This document shows positions 55,973 through 60,000 of a stretch of DNA of 60,000 nt, one piece after another. The stretch spans positions 7,199,730 to 7,259,729 of the forward strand of contig CAIIXF020000007.1 of NCBI GenBank assembly GCA_903813345.2, written 5' to 3'. Position 1 is the first letter of the stretch. Each line of letters starts with the position of its first letter. The position numbers were made by a program, and so were the translations under genes. The notes under the pieces were generated by a model. It had not been told where the DNA came from and searched no databases. It saw only the letters and a program-made list of their open reading frames with translations. Source of the DNA: Owenia fusiformis (taxonomy: Eukaryota; Annelida; Polychaeta; Sabellida; Oweniidae).

Positions 55973-56914
55973 TAGCAGCTCTGCAATAAGTGAAATTCAT
56001 CCCATTTTAGAGATACGGTAACATTGCTTCACAAACCAAAGACAGCTTACCATTTTGTAATCCTTTCCAAAATCATCCAAGAACATGGCTGTTCTTCATT
56101 TCACAATGTTTACATTTACCAAAACATCCCCAAGCCCAATATCTATCATGAACTTCCTAATTACACAGCCCCTAGGTGTAATATGGAAACCACCAAGCCT
56201 TTGACAACATTACAATTACTCAGATGCGAGTAGGTAGTTACCAGTTTCGCCACCAGGTGGCTGATTCGGGGGAAATAACATGGCAGGGTATTACAAAATT
56301 CCCTTAAACTTATATATTTATCAGTTTTAGTGGTTCACTTTTCATATTACCCTTATGTATCTGATATTTATACAAATTAAAATATGTCCAGTAAAAGAAA
56401 ATATTATGTTATCTGCCCATCACAAGAAAAGATATTTCCATTTTTGTGATTTTACAACATGGGGGCTATGGGGAATCTCCCCGACCTAGAAATCACATTT
56501 TCAAAGAAAATTAAAATTTCAAAGTTGAAAAACTCTTTTCAAAACCATATTACTAGATGTAATTTTACATGTACATTCCAAATATGACATCAATTTGACT
56601 GAATTTTGAATTTTTAATGACTTAAATCAAGATTATTTCTACTCCCATCTAGGACTGATATGAGGGAATTCAACCAATATGGCTTGATCACTGGTTATAA
56701 TTATCACAGTACTATGACCCCATTACTTTAAAATATATTCCAAGTGTTGTACTATACATTGCATAGATTCATGAGCAGTTTGCAACATATTATAACCAGA
56801 AAAGCCCAAATAGACAAAGATAGAGAATACCTGCCTCATTTGCAACTCAACTTTAAATGTGTAATTTTTAGACTTGCATACTCATGAAGTTCCTGACACA
56901 TCTGAAAAATATCA

Positions 56915-58580
56915 AATAATACATAGTATTGATCTAGAATAGCGACAACTTCGTTAAAGTCTATACTTTGAAATTTTTTTTTTTTTATATTTCTGGTTAT
57001 TTTTTCAAAATAAATGGGGTAGGGGAGATATGTAAGCTCTAATATAATGACAGGCTTTCCAATATACATTTATAAATACCTTAAATCAAAGTAGGCAGGC
57101 AAAAGAACAGATTTGATCAAGAATCCATCAACCAATCAGCATAAAACTCAAGATATAAGGAACTATATGTTATTGCTAAAAGTGGAAATGATGAAAAATT
57201 TCTCGACACTATTATACTAATGAAGGTCCTGAAACATTAATTACAGCAATCAATAACACATAAATAATAGTTACATCTTTGTTAAAGTTTATACTGGTAG
57301 TTTGAAGTTATTTTTTATATTTTCCAGTCATCTTCCCTAATAAATGGGGTAGGGGAGATCTGAAAGCTCTAATATGAACATTGTTTGTCCACTATACATT
57401 TTCAGTACCTTAAATGGAATAAGACATGTACAAGAACAGATTTAATCAAAAATGCATCAACCAGTCAGCATAAAACTCAAGATATGAGGATCTATATATT
57501 ACTGCTGAAAGCAGCATTGATTAAAAAATGCCAAGTTTTGCCCTTAAATATCTCATTTCTAGCCACTTGAATACCATTAAAAGTTCTGAAAAATCTTAAA
57601 AACATTAAATAACACATAATATTGATAATAGAATAGCTACAACTTTATGAAAGTCTATAATTTCAAGTTATTTATTTTTTCATATTTCTTGTTTATTTTC
57701 CATAATTGATGGGGTAGGGGAGATCTGAAAGCTCTAATATGAACATTGTATGTCTACTATACATTGTCTATACCTTAAATGTAAGAAGACATGCACAAGA
57801 ACAGATTTAACTGAAAATGCAACGATCAGACAGCATAAAACTCAAGATATGAGGAATTATATATTACTGCTGAAAGCTAAAATGATTAAAAAAATACCAA
57901 GTTTTGTCCTTAAATGTCTCATTTCTAGCCACTTGTATATTGAAATAGGTTCTGAAATATCTTAAAAACATTAAATAACACATAATATTGACATAGAATA
58001 GCTAAAACTTTGTTAAAGTTTATAATTTTAAGTTATTTTATTTTTTCATATTTTTCGGTAATTTTCCATAATAAATGGGGTAGGGGAGATCTGAAAGCTC
58101 TCATACGAACATTGGTTGTCCACTATATATTTTCTATACCTTAAATGGAAGAACACATGTACAAGCACAGATTTAATCAAAAATGCAACAACCAGTCAGC
58201 ATTAAACTCGAGATATAAGGAACTATATGTTAATGCTGAAAGCGAAAATGATTTAAAATGCCAAATTTTGTCCTTAAATGTCACATTTCTAGACACAAGT
58301 ATACTAATGAAGGTCTTGAAACATCTGAGAAACCTTACTTAACACAAAATATTGATATAGAATAGCTACAACTTTGTTTGAGTTGAACATTTTGACTTCT
58401 TGTATAGTTTCCATTTTCAGCCAATTTTTTCTAAAAAATTCAAGGTATGTCTTCTTCGGACCAGTATTTAGATATGTTCGCAAGAATTATATGCTTCACA
58501 GGCGAAATCTTTTATGCAGGACACCCTAATATAATAAAGAATACACAGAAATTCCATCCAGCTCATAAAGTCATTTTTTC
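56915..58580. repeat. Tandem units of about 360 bp, right arm (inverted)
   Basis: Five units in inverse orientation to 53231-54900, marked by CATTAAATAACACATAATAT-like strings at about 56915, 57254, 57606, 57971 and 58335 and by GGGGTAGGGGAGATCTGAAA. The outermost part continues past the units to TGCAGGACACCCTAATATAA, as in the left arm. Confidence 0.88.
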
Positions 58581-59149
58581 CTTAACGGAGCCTCTTAGAA
58601 AATTTTCCACCCCGAGTAATAGTTTCCGTCATCGCAAATTGATATTCAAATCTACACTTTCAAACGATTCTACTTTTGAAGAAGTTTATGGGCTCTTGTT
58701 AGATATAATTTTTTGTAATATTTTCCACAGCCATTGAAAATAGGCATGCATTTTCAATAAAAAGTGAAAATGTTGGATAACTAATAGACATACAGTACAA
58801 TATCAGAATTTCCGCTGATTTAAACATTTTGGTGACCATTTAGTCAATGCAAAAATTATATTTAGACAATAAAAAATTGAGATCTAACTTAATATAATGT
58901 AACCATACCTTGACGATATATCTAGTAAGTAATAGCTCATCAACTCCTTCTCTGGGACATTTTGAATTTCCTGAGGTATTAATCATAGAATTAACACTAT
59001 CTTCAATTTAATTGAGTACATATGGTCATACTTTGAAGGAATCTGACAATAATTGCAAAATCATACATAAAACAGACAATGAACTGACAGACTGACGGAC
59101 GGAGGGCTTCACTGTATCCCCACTGAACTTTCTTCATTGGGAAAATATT

Positions 59150-59250
59150 TTATTTTTTTATTTATTAAAATCATATAAACATATATACATATAAGTGATA
59201 ATGACACCCTAGTGGGTGTATGTCTTATCACAAGCTAAAGACTATAAACC
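59150..59250 (-). mobile_element. Possible retroelement 3' end
   Basis: On the minus strand a hairpin (GATAAGACATACACCCACTA with GGTGTCATTATC) is followed by AATAAATAAAAAAATAAAA. This is the layout of the retroelement tail at 42267-42608 but with a different hairpin. No target duplication was settled. Confidence 0.4.
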
Positions 59251-60000
59251 TTATCAAATGAATTCTACCACCCATTAATGTATACTTGGACATCAATCTT
59301 ACTATTGCAGCATGCATACAAGTGAAGATATCATCTTTGTTACATCTCTGTCAGCCATTTTGAAAAAGGCATAATTTTTTGATAATAAAGAGGAAGTTCC
59401 TAATTTTCAAGACTCAAACCCATACTATATTGATACTTCACCAACAAAAATGTATATTTAGGCACCAATCGTATCATTATAGTATGCATAGAAAAAAATA
59501 TATTGTCTCCGTTGTATTTTTGGCAGGCATTTTGAAAAATTTGAATATTTCCAATATAAAGCGCCATCTGGCGTGTGTCTTTGGATAAATTTGATTCTAT
59601 GGTCCTAAGGTACTCTCATGTCAAAGGAAACGCTTGCATCATAGATTGAAGTCCAGACCCCCTAAAATGCAGTTAACCCATCTACTAGGCGTGAAAATGA
59701 TGGAATAACTTTTTCAGCCCTTTGAAAAAGTTACGAATAATGGCTAAAAGTAACACCTCGGAAAATGTGCCCAATACTGTATAAGTGGTAATTTTGCCTA
59801 CTCATTTAATTTTCCTATTTCCTAATTTTTGCCAGGTTTGGAAAATTAAATGTCGGAAATATTGTCTTTATAATGTTATCCAATGGGAGGTTTCTTGTCA
59901 TTAGGAAAATTAAAATTAGGAAAATGATGAAATTTGACCATTCGGAAAATTAACCACTCGGATTAAATACCACTTATACAGTATATTGCTCTGATACAAT

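Larger units (their letters stand above)
50340..59690. repeat. 9.3 kb nested palindromic repeat domain
   Basis: The outermost left sequence (CTAGTAGATGGGTTAACT at about 50350) is mirrored near 59680. Next inside, left units with TTTTTCAAAATGGCCGCC and GATGGCGC (50460-51780) match the complement of 59300-59640. The main arms are about 53000-54900 and 56830-58580, also inverted copies, ending outward in AATTGGCTAAAAATGGAAAC and GGATTTCGCCTGCGAAGCAT. Two direct copies of a segment of about 400 bp (51785-52180 and 56223-56645) interrupt the symmetry. There is little coding potential. It resembles a large foldback or composite transposon island. Confidence 0.75.

Noticed and set aside
53235-58342. 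Two similar 65-residue frames (53235-53432 minus, 58145-58342 plus)
   Set aside because: Their similarity follows from the inverted DNA repeat; other units of the same repeat do not keep the frame.

Overview
The window is animal nuclear DNA: AT-rich, with GT-AG introns, Pol III tRNA genes, many DNA-transposon remnants and minisatellites. Its genes (a GABA-B-like class C receptor and a death-domain protein) fit a marine invertebrate bilaterian; the sequence alone does not let me name the species. Only about 5 kb is protein-coding.

Layout. 1-7 kb: three identical tRNA-Lys(UUU) genes and one tRNA relic; two of the tRNAs flank a 3.7 kb foldback (palindromic) element. 7.6-8.7 kb: a mariner-type relic. 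9.95-11.2 kb (minus): an exon for a Ser/Arg/Tyr-rich, probably disordered protein. 12-15 kb: a degenerate ACGAGT-type minisatellite, then a G-rich composite element made of tandem units with a 5-bp target duplication. 15.68-19.65 kb: a tandem array of about 26 tRNA-Lys(CUU) units in a roughly 162-bp period, with a two-unit higher-order period at its left end and decayed units at its right end. 19.9-20.3 kb: a small inverted-repeat element. 20.5-22.65 kb (minus): a two-exon gene whose spliced 601-residue product has a long coiled coil followed by a C-terminal death domain. 24.46-25.24 kb: a 34-bp minisatellite.

25.56-48.23 kb (minus): a class C GPCR of the GABA-B receptor type. I reconstructed 13 exons with matching splice phases: signal peptide, Venus-flytrap ligand-binding domain, seven membrane segments and a short tail (720 residues as assembled, perhaps missing one to three small exons). 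Its large introns hold several transposon relics: a TTAA-flanked foldback, a mariner with roughly 390-bp arms and a broken transposase, two copies of a G/C-rich short element, a retroelement 3' end and nested hairpins. 50.3-59.7 kb: a nested palindromic repeat domain of about 9.3 kb with five roughly 360-bp tandem units in each arm, an internal short element with 8-bp target duplication and a decayed transposon-type ORF near its centre.

The genes do not form a functional cluster. The two tRNA-Lys groups, reading AAA and AAG, are separated by 8.7 kb and have different amplification histories. The receptor would act at the plasma membrane, and the death-domain protein probably in the cytoplasm as an assembly adaptor. 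The most notable parts are the tRNA-Lys(CUU) array, the tRNA-flanked foldback and the 9.3 kb palindromic domain.
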